DNA of 51,250 nucleotides from Bacillota bacterium. GTDB taxonomy: Bacteria > Bacillota > Clostridia > Lachnospirales > Lachnospiraceae. The notes under the pieces are model-generated. The model saw only the letters and a list, made by a program, of their open reading frames with translations, was not told where the DNA came from and did no database searches. Shown here one piece after another: positions 16,636 through 25,675 of this stretch. Within the stretch, counting starts at the first letter, position 1. The number at the start of each line of letters is the position of its first letter. The DNA is taken from positions 1-51,250 of the forward strand of contig JAUNDN010000017.1 in NCBI GenBank assembly GCA_030526045.1. The letters are read 5' to 3'. Position numbers and translations under genes: made by a program.

Positions 16636-17418
16636 ATGGATATCAATATGACAAATGTAATTATGCATGGATGCAATGGAAAAATGGGACAGATGATCGC
16701 AGGACTCATTGCGGACGATCCGGAAATCACAATTGTGGCTGGGGTGGATGCCTTTGATGAAGGGAAGAACCCCTTTCCCGTTTTTAAGAATATCGGTGAA
16801 TGTACGGTGAAGGCGGATGCAATCATTGACTTCAGCGTGGCAGCGGCTGTGGATGGATTGCTTGACTATTGCGTTAAGGAACAGGTACCCTGTGTCCTTT
16901 GTACTACAGGGCTTACCGAGGAACAGCTGCAAAAGGTTAAGGACGCATCAAAGAAGGTTGCCATTCTCAAATCTGCCAATATGTCTCTTGGCATAAATAT
17001 GCTGCTGAAGCTTTTAAAAGAGGCAGCAGCAACGCTTGTTCCTGCAGGCTTTGATGTGGAAATTGTTGAAAAGCATCATAAGCTGAAGGTGGATGCGCCC
17101 AGCGGAACGGCTCTTGCACTTGGAGATTCCATTAACGAAGTGCTTAACAACGAATATGAGTATGTCTATGACAGGAGTCAGAGGAGAGAAAAGCGTCCCG
17201 TAAAGGAAATCGGCTACAGCGCAGTACGCGGAGGAACCATCGTGGGAGAGCATGATGTGATCTTTGCCGGTGCTGATGAGGTGGTGACCTTTTCACACAC
17301 TGCATATTCCAAGGCTGTGTTCGGAAAGGGAGCGATTCAGGCATCCAAATTCCTGAAGGGAAAACCGGCAGGACTGTATGATATGAGCGATGTCATCGGA
17401 CAGGAAGGTAGTTTATAA
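16636..17418 (+). CDS. dapB: 4-hydroxy-tetrahydrodipicolinate reductase
   Basis: DapB reduces the DapA product with NAD(P)H in the diaminopimelate/lysine pathway. The 260-residue protein has the nucleotide-binding motif MHGCNGKMGQMI at the N-terminus, CVLCTTGLTEEQ, SANMSLGINMLLKL and the catalytic/substrate segment EIVEKHHKLKVDAPSGTALAL (about 147-167). ATG at 16636 is used, but the AAAGG site is only 1 nt away, so ATG at 16648 is also possible. It forms an operon with dapA. Confidence 0.96.
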   Translation: MDINMTNVIMHGCNGKMGQMIAGLIADDPEITIVAGVDAFDEGKNPFPVFKNIGECTVKADAIIDFSVAAAVDGLLDYCVKEQVPCVLCTTGLTEEQLQKVKDASKKVAILKSANMSLGINMLLKLLKEAAATLVPAGFDVEIVEKHHKLKVDAPSGTALALGDSINEVLNNEYEYVYDRSQRREKRPVKEIGYSAVRGGTIVGEHDVIFAGADEVVTFSHTAYSKAVFGKGAIQASKFLKGKPAGLYDMSDVIGQEGSL

Positions 17419-17468
17419 AACCAAGGATTTTCAGTCAGATAAACAAGTGTTGGGGGTAAACGGAAGAG

Positions 17469-19442
17469 ATGAATACCGAAAAGAATGAATTACAGCTCAT
17501 GGAACTGAAATACCTAAAGAGCCTTGCAAATCAATATCCAAACATAGCAGCAGCTTCTACGGAGATTATTAATCTGCAGGCGATTTTAAATCTTCCGAAG
17601 GGAACAGAGCATTTTCTTACAGACATTCATGGAGAATACGAGCAGTTTAATCACGTGCTCAAGAACGGCTCCGGTGCAGTGCGACGTCAGATCGATGAGG
17701 AATTTGGCAATACCTTAAGCAATAAAGACAAGAAATCCCTTGCAACATTGATTTATTATCCGCAGGAAAAGCTGGATATTGTTCTGCAGGAGGAGGAAAA
17801 TATTGAGGACTGGTATAAGATTACCCTGCACAGACTGGTGCAGATCACGAAGAAGGTGGCATCCAAATATACCAGATCTAAGGTTCGTAAAGCGCTGCCA
17901 AAGGATTTTGCCTATATTATAGAAGAACTGATTACGGAAAGAGCTGAAATTTCTGATAAGGAAGGCTACTATAATGAAATCATCCATACGATCATCAGGA
18001 TCGGGAGAGCACCGGAGTTTATTGTGGCTTTAAGTAATCTGATCCAGAGATTGGTGATTGATCATCTTCACATCGTAGGAGATATTTATGACAGAGGACC
18101 CGGTCCCCATATTATCATGGACACACTGATGAAATACCATTCCGTGGATATTCAGTGGGGTAACCATGATATTGTATGGATGGGTGCTGCCTGCGGGCAT
18201 CTTCCCTGTATTGCAACCGTGGTACGCATTGCGGCAAGATACGGAAGCTTGGATACGCTTGAAGAGGGATATGGCATCAACCTGATTCCACTTGCTACCT
18301 TTGCCCTTGATACCTATAAGGATGTGAACTGTGATGCCTTTGCCATCAAGTACAATACAGATTACAATACAAAGGATTTAAGCCTTGATATGAAGATTCA
18401 CAAGGCGATTTCCGTAATCCAGTTTAAGCTGGAGGGACAGGTGATCAAGAAGCATCCTGAATTTGAAATGGATGACAGACTTCTTCTTGACAAGATTGAT
18501 TACGAAAAGAAAACCGTTTTTGCATATGGCAAGGAATATGCGATGCTGGATACGGAATTCCCCACTGTTGACCCCAACGATCCCTACAATCTGACTCCTG
18601 ATGAGGAGCAGGTGATGGCGAGAATCCAGCAGGCATTTTTAAAATGTGAAAAGCTTCAAAGACACGTCAGATTCCTGTATTCGAATGGTGGACTTTATAA
18701 GATCCATAATTCCAATCTCCTTTATCATGGCTGTGTGCCGCTTGATGAGGAAGGGAATTTTAAGGCGGTTAATGTGGACGGCAAAAAATACAGAGGAAGA
18801 GAGCTGTATGATGTGCTGGACAATTATGCAAGAAAAGGTTATTATGCCAAGAATGATCCTGCCGGAATGAGAAAAGCCCAGGATTATATCTGGTATATCT
18901 GGGCGGGACCTAACTCACCGGTATTTGGTAAGGATAAGATGACTACCTTTGAACGGTATTTTATTGCAGATAAGGAGACTCATAAAGAAACCAAAAACAG
19001 TTATTACTCGCTGCTGGACAACGAAGAAGTTTTAAACCGGATTCTGGAGGAATTTGGTCTGGATACCAAGAAATCACACATTATCAACGGTCATGTACCG
19101 GTGGAACTGAAAAAGGGAGAGACGCCGATCAAGTGTGAAGGAAAGCTTCTTATTATCGATGGGGGGTTTTCCAAGGCATATCAGAGCAAAACCGGTATAG
19201 CAGGATATACATTGGTGGCTAATTCCCACGGCGTCCGTCTGGTAGCGCATGAACCCTTTGAATCCATGGAGGCAGCAATTCAGCAGGAATCAGATATCTT
19301 TTCGGATTCAACGATTGTTGAAAACGCTCCTGTGAGAATCCGGGTTGCAGATACGGATATCGGAACGGAAATCAAGGAGAGCATTAAGCAGCTGGAACTC
19401 CTTTTGCAGGCGTACAGAGACGGTACAATTATTGAAAAATAA
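17469..19442 (+). CDS. fbp: Class III fructose-1,6-bisphosphatase
   Basis: This gluconeogenic enzyme hydrolyses fructose-1,6-bisphosphate to fructose-6-phosphate. The 657-residue protein is the Firmicutes-specific metallophosphatase form, recognised by FLTDIHGEYEQFNHVLKNGS (about 53-72), HIVGDIYDRGPGPHIIMDTL, VDIQWGNHDIVWMGA and HIINGHVPVE, which carry the metal-binding Asp, Asn and His residues. Length fits the family (about 640-670). The gene follows dapB by 50 nt and may be read through from it; a terminator follows. Confidence 0.96.
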   Translation: MNTEKNELQLMELKYLKSLANQYPNIAAASTEIINLQAILNLPKGTEHFLTDIHGEYEQFNHVLKNGSGAVRRQIDEEFGNTLSNKDKKSLATLIYYPQEKLDIVLQEEENIEDWYKITLHRLVQITKKVASKYTRSKVRKALPKDFAYIIEELITERAEISDKEGYYNEIIHTIIRIGRAPEFIVALSNLIQRLVIDHLHIVGDIYDRGPGPHIIMDTLMKYHSVDIQWGNHDIVWMGAACGHLPCIATVVRIAARYGSLDTLEEGYGINLIPLATFALDTYKDVNCDAFAIKYNTDYNTKDLSLDMKIHKAISVIQFKLEGQVIKKHPEFEMDDRLLLDKIDYEKKTVFAYGKEYAMLDTEFPTVDPNDPYNLTPDEEQVMARIQQAFLKCEKLQRHVRFLYSNGGLYKIHNSNLLYHGCVPLDEEGNFKAVNVDGKKYRGRELYDVLDNYARKGYYAKNDPAGMRKAQDYIWYIWAGPNSPVFGKDKMTTFERYFIADKETHKETKNSYYSLLDNEEVLNRILEEFGLDTKKSHIINGHVPVELKKGETPIKCEGKLLIIDGGFSKAYQSKTGIAGYTLVANSHGVRLVAHEPFESMEAAIQQESDIFSDSTIVENAPVRIRVADTDIGTEIKESIKQLELLLQAYRDGTIIEK

Positions 19443-19457
19443 CAGGAAAGAAAAGAA

Positions 19458-19491
19458 CAAGGAGGTCAGGCCTTAATGCCTTGCCTCCTTG
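19458..19491 (+). terminator. Terminator after fbp
   Basis: CAAGGAGG/CCTCCTTG and GGC/GCC pair around a small internal loop, followed by CTTTGGTTTT. The tail is weak but the position between converging genes supports it. Confidence 0.6.
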
Positions 19492-19518
19492 CTTTGGTTT
19501 TGCGCATAAGCGGATCTC

Positions 19519-20028
19519 TTACTTTTTCGGTGTAGGGGAAGCTTTTGCGGTTGTACCATTTGCATTGTTATGGGTTGTACCGTTTGCTGTGTCATTTGCG
19601 GAATTATTTGCCGTATTTTGGTTTCCGTCACCGATTACATCATCTGTGATATCAGAAACCCCATTAGCAATATCATCTACCACATCTCCTACAGCGTTGC
19701 CGGCATCATCCAGAACAGAACCGCCTTCATTGTTGGTGCCGTTGTTAGTGCCGTTTACAGTACCGTTTTCTGTGCCGATTCCATTATCATTTCCTGTGAG
19801 GGAATCAGTAGTGCCGTTGCCGACAGTATTTGCGTTGTCATTTACAAGATTGTCATTTCCAACACCATTTGTGTCATTTGTTGCGGTACCGTTATCGGTA
19901 GTTGTGTTGGTATCGGAAGCCCCGGCCATGTCGTTTGCATTATTCTTTTTGTTCGTTCCACAGGCAGTAAGAATGCAAATCATCATCAGGACAAGAGATA
20001 CCGAAATCAGTTTTCTCATTTTCTTCAT
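19519..20028 (-). CDS. Asn/Thr/Gly/Asp-rich low-complexity lipoprotein
   Basis: The protein (169 residues from the chosen start) has a lipoprotein signal peptide, MKKMRKLISVSLVLMMICIL then TAC|G, and a mature part made almost wholly of Asn, Thr, Gly, Asp and Ala with many TN, GN and NGT units. One more ordered segment (DDAGNAVGDVVDDIANGVSD, about 105-125) interrupts it; the C-terminus is basic (SPTPKK). No catalytic domain is seen. ATG at 20028 follows AAGGAGGTCATT; the upstream in-frame ATG at 20055 lacks a site. Function unknown; a flexible membrane-tethered surface protein is inferred. Confidence 0.75.
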   Translation of the reverse strand: MKKMRKLISVSLVLMMICILTACGTNKKNNANDMAGASDTNTTTDNGTATNDTNGVGNDNLVNDNANTVGNGTTDSLTGNDNGIGTENGTVNGTNNGTNNEGGSVLDDAGNAVGDVVDDIANGVSDITDDVIGDGNQNTANNSANDTANGTTHNNANGTTAKASPTPKK

Positions 20029-20131
20029 AATGACCTCCTTATATAAGAACTGCATTTTGTCAGTTCTGTTGCTAGTATGCGCAGAGCTTTTAAAAATATG
20101 CGGAAGTCTTAAAACATTTTTTTAACAAATT

Positions 20132-20160
20132 TTGATTGGTAAATAAAAATATGCTATACT
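20132..20160 (+). promoter_or_regulatory. Sigma-A promoter of hisA
   Basis: TTGATT (20132-20137) and TATACT (20155-20160) with a 17-nt spacer and TG one base before the -10 lie 31 nt before the hisA start. Confidence 0.8.
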
Positions 20161-20190
20161 GGAAAAAATGAATCTTATGGGGTAAAATCA

Positions 20191-20973
20191 ATGAAATTCA
20201 GACCTTGTATTGATATACATAATGGAAAGGTAAAGCAAATTGTAGGCGGAAGCCTGAAGGATCAAAACAATCAGGCAGCAGAAAATTTTGTATCGGAACA
20301 GACAGCTGACTTTTTTGCTGAGCTTTATCGAGGCAGAGGACTGTACGGCGGACATGTGATTTTGCTGAATCCTGAGGGAAGCGAGTATTATCAGCAAACA
20401 AAACAGCAGGCACTTTCGGCACTTTCGGCATTTTCCGGCGGATTACAGGCAGGCGGCGGCATGAATCCCTATAATGCAGAGGAATTTTTAAAAGCAGGCG
20501 CCTCCCATGTGATTGTTACCTCCTATGTATTCAAAGACGGGCAGCTGCACAAGGACAGACTCAGACAGATGTGTCGTGCCGTTTCAAAAGAAAAGCTGGT
20601 TCTGGATCTAAGCTGTCGCAAGAAGGACAAGGACTATTATATTGTGACCGACAGATGGCAGAACTATACGAGTGTTCCTTTGAATAAGGAGACGATTGAG
20701 GAACTTTCGGATTTCTGCGATGAATTTCTGATTCATGCGGTTGATGTGGAGGGAAAGGCAGACGGCATTGAGGAGGAACTGGTGGCATTGCTTGGGAGAG
20801 AATGTCAGATCAAGGCAACCTACGCAGGCGGTGTACACAACTTTGAAGATCTTGAAAAATTAAAGGTCCTGGGACAGGGCAGGATTGATGTTACAATCGG
20901 AAGTGCGCTGGATCTGTTTGGCGGTCAGATGGCACTTGATGAGGTGCTGGCATTTGTCAGTGAATGTCTGTAA
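20191..20973 (+). CDS. hisA: Eukaryotic-type HisA (ProFAR isomerase)
   Basis: HisA isomerises ProFAR to PRFAR, the fourth step of histidine synthesis. The 260-residue protein matches the eukaryotic HIS6-type branch, not the usual bacterial HisA: KFRPCIDIHNGKVKQIVGGS at the start, LYGGHVILLNP, LQAGGGMNPYNAEEFLKAGASHVIVTSYVF, DLSCRKKDKDYYIVTDRWQ and TYAGGVHNFEDLEKL. It keeps the Asp pair expected at the catalytic ends of the half-barrels (Asp8, and Asp139 or nearby). No other his genes are in the window. GGGG lies upstream as a weak ribosome-binding site. Family assignment is firm; an origin by transfer is inference. Confidence 0.88.
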   Translation: MKFRPCIDIHNGKVKQIVGGSLKDQNNQAAENFVSEQTADFFAELYRGRGLYGGHVILLNPEGSEYYQQTKQQALSALSAFSGGLQAGGGMNPYNAEEFLKAGASHVIVTSYVFKDGQLHKDRLRQMCRAVSKEKLVLDLSCRKKDKDYYIVTDRWQNYTSVPLNKETIEELSDFCDEFLIHAVDVEGKADGIEEELVALLGRECQIKATYAGGVHNFEDLEKLKVLGQGRIDVTIGSALDLFGGQMALDEVLAFVSECL

Positions 20974-20999
20974 AGTTTGTTTTGGGGAGGTACCGGGTT

Positions 21000-23903
21000 G
21001 TGAGTTCATTATTTCCGTATATTTTGTTTACGTGTTTTCTTGTGGCAGTCGCTTTATCAATCAGGCAGTGTAAAAAAGAAGCTTTGAAATATCCCGAGAA
21101 TTGTCTGTTCTTATTACTCTGTATTTGCAGTGCAATCTGGAGCGCGGGCTTTTGGGGGATTAATATCCAGCGGGAGCCTGAGAACGCGTATATTTTCCGT
21201 GCAATCGGAATGCTGGGCGTGTTTTTTTACCTGATTATCGCGCAGCTGTTTGTCTGCTATCTGTCGGGAACACTGAAGGCATACTTTTATCCGATTGGTG
21301 TCATTTCTCTGGTGGGTTTCATCATTTATTTCTTTATTATCCAAAGGGAGCAAGCTACCTACGAGCTGTATACAATTGGCATGTCCTATCGGCTCAATCA
21401 TGGCTTTTGGAGTTATGCCTATATCGTTTTCTGTATTGCTGTAGCCTTTAATATACTGGTAAGTATTATTTATATGTTCTATCACGTAAACCGAAAGCGC
21501 ATGCGTGTGCTGGCGGGAAAACTGATGCTGATGGAGTGTATCATTATTCTTGGAATGATAATTGATATTTTGATGCCTATGTTTGGAGGTCCGGCTGTTT
21601 TCGGCAGTACCATCGGGCAATGCGTGGGAATTCTGGTAACTTATCGGACGATTACTTTTATTAATCGTTCCCGCATAACGGTTGACAATATGTCGTCCTA
21701 TGTTTATTCCTCGCTCACCACTCCGGTTTTTGTCTTTGACGAGAATTATAAGCTTCAACTATTGAATGATGTAGCCGGGGAATTTATCGGTGTGCAAGAG
21801 AGCGACATCGGAAATGCCAGTATAGCCTCGCTGTTTTCCGCCCAGGTGGATGAGATTTCTTTCCTGAACAGCGGGCAGAAAAATATGGATGTAATCTGTA
21901 ATAATAATCAGGTACACTGCAATGTTTCCATCAGCAAAATTTTTGATGATTACTATGATGTGATTGGCTATATTGTTGTCGTGACAGATTTATCGGAGCG
22001 TTATGAATACACAGCAAGAATGGAGCAGGCAATCAAGGAAGCAAAGAGTGCCAGCCAGGCAAAGACAACCTTCCTTGCCAATATGTCCCATGAAATCAGA
22101 ACTCCCATGAATGCCGTCATCGGTTTTGCGGAGCTGGCCCTGAAGAAGGAACTCAGCAAGGAGGTCAGAGATTGTGTAGAGGGCATCCGTCTTGCTTCGC
22201 GTAACCTCCTTGCAATTATCAATGACATCCTCGATATTACTAAGATTGAATCAGGGAAAATGGAAATCATTCCTGCCAATTACTATATTGCGGATCTTTT
22301 GGATGATGTTTCTCTCATTATTTTCCAGCAAGCGAAAAAGAAGGGGCTTGATTTTGTGATGAAAGCGGATGAGCAGGTCCCCACTCAGCTATACGGGGAT
22401 AAAGTGCGGCTGCGCGGCGTTTTAATCAATATCCTGAATAATGCGGTTAAATACACGAAGGAAGGAACCGTTTCCTTTGAGGTGAAGGTTTTGCCCCAGA
22501 CTGCAGATACTGTGTTACTTTCCTTCATCATCAGCGATACCGGTATCGGTATTCGCCCGGAGGATCAAAAGGTTCTGTTCCAGAGCTTTTCCCGCTTTGA
22601 TCAAAAGCTTCACTACGGTGTTGAGGGATCCGGTCTTGGACTTGCGATAGCAAATGGCTATATTACACTGATGGGCGGAAAGATCATAGTAGACAGCGTT
22701 TATGGGAAAGGGTCTGTCTTTACTGTAAATGTTGAGCAGAAGATCATTGACGCTACGCCCTTGAAACGTCAGTTTACGATTGATAGAACCAAGGAAGATG
22801 CACCTGAGCCGTGTCAGCTTACGATTCATGACACACGTGTACTGGTGGTGGATGATAACCATATCAATCTGCTTGTGATCAAGGGTCTTATGGAATCCTA
22901 CGGCCTTTCTGTTGACACAGCTCCCGGCGGTGCTGAGGCCATTGAACGATGCAGGGAGACACACTATCAACTTGTTTTCATGGATCAGATGATGCCTGAA
23001 ATGAATGGAATAGAAGCAATGCAGCGGATTCGGGAGATAGATCCTTATTATGCAACCGGCGGAGAGGGTAAGATCATTGTGCTGACAGCGGATGCCATCC
23101 GTGGTGCCAGAGAGACTCTCTTGAAAAAGGGATTTGACGAATACCTCGGGAAGCCAATGAATCTGCGGCAACTTGAACGACTGCTGGTTTTGTATCTTCC
23201 CTCCGATAAAATTTCGATTTCCACACGATTCCCGAAGGAGGAAGATCACAATAAGCTAACAGAAGGCTCGGGAAAAATGGATATTGACTATTTGCATAAA
23301 AATCTGCCAAGCTTTGATATTGCTTTGGGACTGAGGAATTGCGGAGGAGAGATATCTGATTACCTGGAAATCCTGAAAATAAACTATGAATACGGAAACA
23401 AAAGCCTGGATGAGCTTGAGACATTATTGACAAAGAAGGATTACGAAAATTACACGATCAAGATTCATTCCATGAAGAGTACCACCAAAAACATGGGTGC
23501 AATGAGTGTGTCTGACATGGCTCGTAAGCAGGAGGAAGCAGGACGCGCCGGTGAATATGATCACCTTGGATTGGATTTTGCAGCCTTTCGGGCAAAATAT
23601 GAGAGCCTGCTTCGTGAAATAGAAGAGGTACTTCGCCACTATCATTTGATTGAGGAACAGGCAAATTCTCCGGACAGTATGGAGCTTGACAGGAAAGTTC
23701 TTGATGATATTCTGACTAATATCCAAATGCATGTGGATGCCTTTGACTTTGATGCTGTGTTTGAAATTTTGAAAAACAGAAAGCAGTACAGATTGCCACA
23801 GGAGTACGAGGAGCTGTTTGATAAACTGGAAGCGGCGATGGAGGAGCTGGATGTGGATACCGTGCGAAGCCTCGTCAGGAGTGCGCTCGCAGAAGAGCCA
23901 TAA
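21000..23903 (+). CDS. Hybrid sensor histidine kinase with receiver and Hpt domains
   Basis: This 967-residue protein is a phosphorelay kinase. In order it has a seven-helix membrane sensor (about 5-225), a PAS-like segment (about 235-335), a HisKA dimerisation domain with NMSHEIRTPMNAVIGFAEL, an ATPase domain with NILNNAVKYTKEG, DTGIGI and GSGLGLAIANGY, a receiver domain with VLVVDDNHIN, VFMDQMMPEMNG and LTADA, and a C-terminal Hpt domain with KIHSMKSTTKNMGA. GTG at 21000 has GGGGAGG 9 nt upstream, so it is preferred to the in-frame ATG at 20964 inside hisA. No partner response regulator is adjacent; the signal is unknown. Confidence 0.9.
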   Translation: MSSLFPYILFTCFLVAVALSIRQCKKEALKYPENCLFLLLCICSAIWSAGFWGINIQREPENAYIFRAIGMLGVFFYLIIAQLFVCYLSGTLKAYFYPIGVISLVGFIIYFFIIQREQATYELYTIGMSYRLNHGFWSYAYIVFCIAVAFNILVSIIYMFYHVNRKRMRVLAGKLMLMECIIILGMIIDILMPMFGGPAVFGSTIGQCVGILVTYRTITFINRSRITVDNMSSYVYSSLTTPVFVFDENYKLQLLNDVAGEFIGVQESDIGNASIASLFSAQVDEISFLNSGQKNMDVICNNNQVHCNVSISKIFDDYYDVIGYIVVVTDLSERYEYTARMEQAIKEAKSASQAKTTFLANMSHEIRTPMNAVIGFAELALKKELSKEVRDCVEGIRLASRNLLAIINDILDITKIESGKMEIIPANYYIADLLDDVSLIIFQQAKKKGLDFVMKADEQVPTQLYGDKVRLRGVLINILNNAVKYTKEGTVSFEVKVLPQTADTVLLSFIISDTGIGIRPEDQKVLFQSFSRFDQKLHYGVEGSGLGLAIANGYITLMGGKIIVDSVYGKGSVFTVNVEQKIIDATPLKRQFTIDRTKEDAPEPCQLTIHDTRVLVVDDNHINLLVIKGLMESYGLSVDTAPGGAEAIERCRETHYQLVFMDQMMPEMNGIEAMQRIREIDPYYATGGEGKIIVLTADAIRGARETLLKKGFDEYLGKPMNLRQLERLLVLYLPSDKISISTRFPKEEDHNKLTEGSGKMDIDYLHKNLPSFDIALGLRNCGGEISDYLEILKINYEYGNKSLDELETLLTKKDYENYTIKIHSMKSTTKNMGAMSVSDMARKQEEAGRAGEYDHLGLDFAAFRAKYESLLREIEEVLRHYHLIEEQANSPDSMELDRKVLDDILTNIQMHVDAFDFDAVFEILKNRKQYRLPQEYEELFDKLEAAMEELDVDTVRSLVRSALAEEP

Positions 23904-23912
23904 TAACAAAAA

Positions 23913-23947
23913 AGTGCTGCCACACATTTGTGTGACAGCGCTGTTTT
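23913..23947. terminator. Terminator after the hybrid kinase
   Basis: AGTGCTG-C-CACAC pairs with GTGTG-A-CAGCGCT (one mismatch, one G-T pair), followed by GTTTTCTT. It lies between the converging kinase and cold-shock genes; an A-run on the other side allows use in both directions. Confidence 0.8.
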
Positions 23948-24050
23948 CTTAATCTCATAAAACAATACTGCAAATTCCAAATACAACGATTTATATTAAG
24001 AAAAGGCACATCGTGTTACTGATTAATGCGTTATATTCAGTCGGGCTGAA

Positions 24051-24251
24051 TTATAACTTTGTTACGTTTACGGCCTGAGGTCCTTTTTCACCATTTACTA
24101 CGTCGAACTCTACAGAAGCGCCTTCTTCAAGAGACTTGAAGCCTTCCATGTTAAGTCCTGAATAGTGTACGAATACATCGTTTCCTGATTCATCAGAGAT
24201 GAAACCGTATCCCTTTTGGTTGTTGAACCACTTTACTGTACCTTTGTTCAT
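24051..24251 (-). CDS. csp: Cold-shock protein (CspA family)
   Basis: This 66-residue single-stranded nucleic-acid chaperone is a complete CSD domain: [19 protein letters not shown] with RNP1 (KGYGFI) and DVFVHYSGL with RNP2 (VFVHY). It melts mRNA structure in the cytoplasm. The ATG at 24251 is preceded by GGAGG at 8 nt; a longer in-frame ATG at 24308 would add 19 residues not found in the family. A promoter and a leader with a small hairpin (AGTAGCA/TGCTACT, 24279-24293) lie upstream. Confidence 0.96.
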   Translation of the reverse strand: MNKGTVKWFNNQKGYGFISDESGNDVFVHYSGLNMEGFKSLEEGASVEFDVVNGEKGPQAVNVTKL

Positions 24252-24310
24252 TGTAGATACCTCCAAAAATAAATAAATAGTAGCAATGCTACTGAATTTG
24301 TAACACATTC

Positions 24311-24339
24311 AGAATAGCACAGTCCCTACTAAAAGTAAA
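24311..24339 (-). promoter_or_regulatory. Promoter of the cold-shock gene
   Basis: On the minus strand TTTACT (24339-24334), a 17-nt spacer and an extended -10 TGCTATTCT (-10 at 24316-24311) precede a 5' leader of about 55 nt. Confidence 0.7.
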
Positions 24340-24489
24340 GAAAATTTTCTGGCAGTTTTGCTGAAAGTACTGTATATGCTTGTTTTTTTAAAACGGTTAT
24401 GATATTCTTACAGATGATTTGCAGGTGACAGGACAGCTGTGAATATCAGGCTTAAAGGATTATTTCGGCGCTATTTTTGAGGAGACAGA

Positions 24490-25557
24490 ATGAAAAAGGT
24501 AAAAGCAGTTTTAAGCGAGATTTTTATTGAAGGGCTGAGCGGAATGGCGTCAGGTCTGTTTGCTACGCTGATTATCGGGACGATCATCCAGCAGGTAGGG
24601 AACCTGATTCCCGGTGCTGTTGGTACCTATATTTATATGATGGGGAAAATGGCGGCGGCAGTGACCGGTGCCGGAATCGGGTGCGGAACTGCCATAAAGC
24701 TGAAGGGTAGTCCGCTGGTGATCCTTTCAGTAGCGACCGCCGGTATGACAGGTGCTTTTGCAAGTAAGATTATAGCAGGAACCGTGCTTACGGAGGGAAC
24801 CATTGCCCTGGCAGGACCGGGAGAACCGCTCGGTGCATTTATTGCTGCTATGGTTGGGATTTATGTGGGACGTCTTGTATCCGGTAAGACAAAGGTAGAT
24901 ATTTTGGTAACACCCTTTGCCTGCATTGTATCCGGTTCGGCAGTGGGATTGATCCTCGGACCTCCCATTTCTGCATTCATGATCTGGCTGGGAGGTCTGA
25001 TTAATTGGGGAACGGTACAGGCTCCTTTCCTGATGGGAATTGTGGTGTCAGTATTAATGGGAATGATTCTTACCCTTCCGATCAGCTCGGCGGCACTTGG
25101 TATTATTCTGGGTCTTAACGGCATTGCAGCCGGTGCGGCTACCGTGGGCTGCTGTGCAAACATGATAGGCTTTGCGGTTGCCTCCTATCGTGAAAACAAG
25201 ATAAACGGTCTGTTGGCGCAGGGGCTCGGGACCAGCATGCTCCAGATTGGTAATATCGTGAAAAAGCCTGTAATATGGCTCCCTGCAATCATCACAAGTG
25301 CAATATTGGGCCCCGTATCCACCATGCTGGTACATATGACCAATAATGCCACCGGCTCAGGTATGGGAACAGCTGGACTGGTTGGCCAGATTAACACCTA
25401 TCAGACTATGGTAGAGCAGGGAAGCGCTCCGGTGGTTGTTCTTCTTGAAATTGCAGTGATGCATTTCATTCTTCCGGCAGCTCTCTCCTTAGGAATCTCG
25501 GAACTTATGCGAAAGAAAGGCTTGATTAAGGACGGAGACATGAAGCTTTCCGTTTAA
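24490..25557 (+). CDS. PTS EIIC-like membrane transporter (PTS_EIIC_2 family)
   Basis: The 355-residue protein is very hydrophobic with about 9-10 membrane segments and Gly/Ala-rich helices (MASGLFATLIIGTIIQQVGN, MGKMAAAVTGAGIGCGTAIK, MGMILTLPISSAALGIILGL). This pattern fits the PTS_EIIC_2 group of sugar-PTS EIIC-like proteins, which usually stand alone without EIIA or EIIB domains. None of those partners is encoded nearby, so phosphorylating uptake cannot be assumed. ATG follows GAGGAG. The family name is from general recognition; the substrate is unknown. Confidence 0.75.
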   Translation: MKKVKAVLSEIFIEGLSGMASGLFATLIIGTIIQQVGNLIPGAVGTYIYMMGKMAAAVTGAGIGCGTAIKLKGSPLVILSVATAGMTGAFASKIIAGTVLTEGTIALAGPGEPLGAFIAAMVGIYVGRLVSGKTKVDILVTPFACIVSGSAVGLILGPPISAFMIWLGGLINWGTVQAPFLMGIVVSVLMGMILTLPISSAALGIILGLNGIAAGAATVGCCANMIGFAVASYRENKINGLLAQGLGTSMLQIGNIVKKPVIWLPAIITSAILGPVSTMLVHMTNNATGSGMGTAGLVGQINTYQTMVEQGSAPVVVLLEIAVMHFILPAALSLGISELMRKKGLIKDGDMKLSV

Positions 25558-25675
25558 GCATCGGGACCTTTTCTATGCAATTTCCATACAGATTACGGCG
25601 CATACGATAGATAAAGTTGTGCTATTTCGCCACTTGTGCTAAAATGGAAGCAATTGACCGGAGGTGACAAATAGA

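Noticed and set aside
19481-20125. Plus-strand ORFs opposite the Asn/Thr-rich lipoprotein
   Set aside because: They are by-products of the repetitive codons on the other strand; the minus strand has the RBS, lipobox and signal peptide.
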